Source: Anaerolineales bacterium
GTDB lineage: Bacteria > Chloroflexota > Anaerolineae > UBA7937
DNA: 5,343 nt
Reading direction: 5' to 3'
NCBI GenBank assembly: GCA_030593425.1
Contig: JAUVHF010000118.1
Span: 1 to 5,343, forward strand
Positions within the stretch are counted from its first letter, which is position 1; each line of letters opens with the position of its first letter. Shown here piece by piece: positions 4,860-5,343 of this stretch. The notes under the pieces were generated by a model. That model had not been told where the DNA came from. It searched no databases and saw only the letters and a program-made list of their open reading frames with translations. The position numbers and the translations under genes were made by a program.

Positions 4860-5343
4860 ATGACCCTTCTCACGGCGAGGGAAGCGGCCCAATATCTCCA
4901 TATCAGCCTATTCACCCTGGGCAGGATGGAGAAGGAAGGGTTGCTGGTGCCCTTTCGCACCCCCGGAGGCCACAGGCGTTATAACCTAGAGATGCTGAAC
5001 GAATATCTGGAGAAGAGTAGAGTTCGTCTTCCAGGGCGCGAGAAGAGGATATTGGTGGTCGAGGAGGGAAAAGAGATGGTCGACCTTCTGACCCGTGCCT
5101 TCCGCACCTATCGGTTCTCTACCGCGAGTGATGCCTTGGGGGTAGGGATGAAGTTGGCTGAGTTCAAACCGGATCTGGTAGTGGTCAACACTAAGATGTC
5201 AGAACTCGATGGGTTAGATCTGTGCCGGCGACTCAAGAGAGAAAGGGAGCAGGTCAAAGTTCTGGCTTTCGAGGCTCCTGGGGAAGGGGAGGTGCATCCC
5301 TCCAACCTCGATGGGCTTAAGGAGAGGATCGAGGATCTTCTTG
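4860..5343 (+). CDS. BldC/MerR-type HTH regulator fused to a degenerate receiver domain (3' end outside window)
   Basis: The visible 161 residues run open to the right edge. Residues 1-53 form a winged HTH of the MerR/excisionase class (T-A-R-E-A-A-Q-Y-L-H-I-S, then G-G-H-R-R-Y at 36-41), the DNA-binding form seen in BldC. A short linker leads to a receiver-like fold from about 62: strand K-R-I-L-V-V, then E-E-G at 68-70 where acidic metal ligands usually sit, and P-D-L-V-V-V-N at 104-110 followed by M-S-E-L-D-G. The phosphoacceptor aspartate is replaced by N110, the switch Ser/Thr by F137, and the conserved lysine with the region around helix 4 appears lost, as the segment 138-150 is short. 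It should therefore not be phosphorylated in the usual way. It is divergent from, and shares a control region with, the inositol-lipid operon. Its targets are unknown; it may regulate itself and that operon. Confidence 0.85.
   Translation, partial: MTLLTAREAAQYLHISLFTLGRMEKEGLLVPFRTPGGHRRYNLEMLNEYLEKSRVRLPGREKRILVVEEGKEMVDLLTRAFRTYRFSTASDALGVGMKLAEFKPDLVVVNTKMSELDGLDLCRRLKREREQVKVLAFEAPGEGEVHPSNLDGLKERIEDLL

Noticed and set aside
4757..4960. Minus-strand open frame of 67 codons across the divergent control region
   Set aside because: It covers the plus-strand promoter, repeats, ribosome binding site and the HTH coding start, and shows no recognisable protein features.
5108..5305. Minus-strand open frame of 65 codons
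   Set aside because: Antisense to the receiver-like domain; the serine-rich translation looks like a shadow frame.
1..5343. CRISPR array, tRNA/rRNA genes, insertion sequence or phage genes
   Set aside because: No regularly spaced repeats with unique spacers, no transposase or integrase frame and no tRNA-like cloverleaf was seen; the excisionase-like HTH is attached to a receiver-like domain and is not next to an integrase.

Overview
The window looks like a chromosomal segment from a moderately GC-rich, free-living bacterium. The content is an inositol-phospholipid and phosphatidylinositol-mannoside-like lipid locus: inositol-1-phosphate synthase, two LpxL/PatA-type acyltransferases, a PHP-family phosphoesterase and a PimA-like GT4 glycosyltransferase. 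Outside Actinobacteria, such combinations together with BldC-like HTH regulators point most naturally to Chloroflexota or a deep-branching actinobacterial relative. I favour Chloroflexota on gene content alone and cannot prove it without a phylogeny.

Layout. Positions 1-4684 hold five genes, all on the minus strand, transcribed from right to left. The first is a TTG-started inositol-3-phosphate synthase (3617-4684). Next come two tandem, diverged lysophospholipid acyltransferase-family proteins (2662-3660 and 1779-2660), the first overlapping the synthase end and the second separated by one base. A 102-bp GC-rich gap with hairpins and a 20-bp near-tandem repeat follows. A PHP-domain phosphoesterase (924-1676) then overlaps by ATGA the start of a PimA-like glycosyltransferase that runs off the left edge (1-927). 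A divergent 175-bp control region (4685-4859) carries a near-consensus housekeeping promoter for the minus-strand operon. It also carries 10-bp-phased repeats in front of a plus-strand gene (4860 to the right edge) encoding a BldC/MerR-type helix-turn-helix fused to a degenerate response-regulator receiver domain.

How the genes may work together. The synthase makes inositol-1-phosphate from glucose-6-phosphate. A CDP-alcohol phosphatidyltransferase, not in this window, would make phosphatidylinositol phosphate, and a phosphatase would release phosphatidylinositol. The PimA-like enzyme would then glycosylate the inositol and the acyltransferases would acylate the sugar headgroup. The PHP protein is a plausible candidate for the unassigned phosphatase step, and the divergent HTH-pseudoreceiver protein is a candidate local regulator. 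These pathway links are inferred from family membership and operon context.
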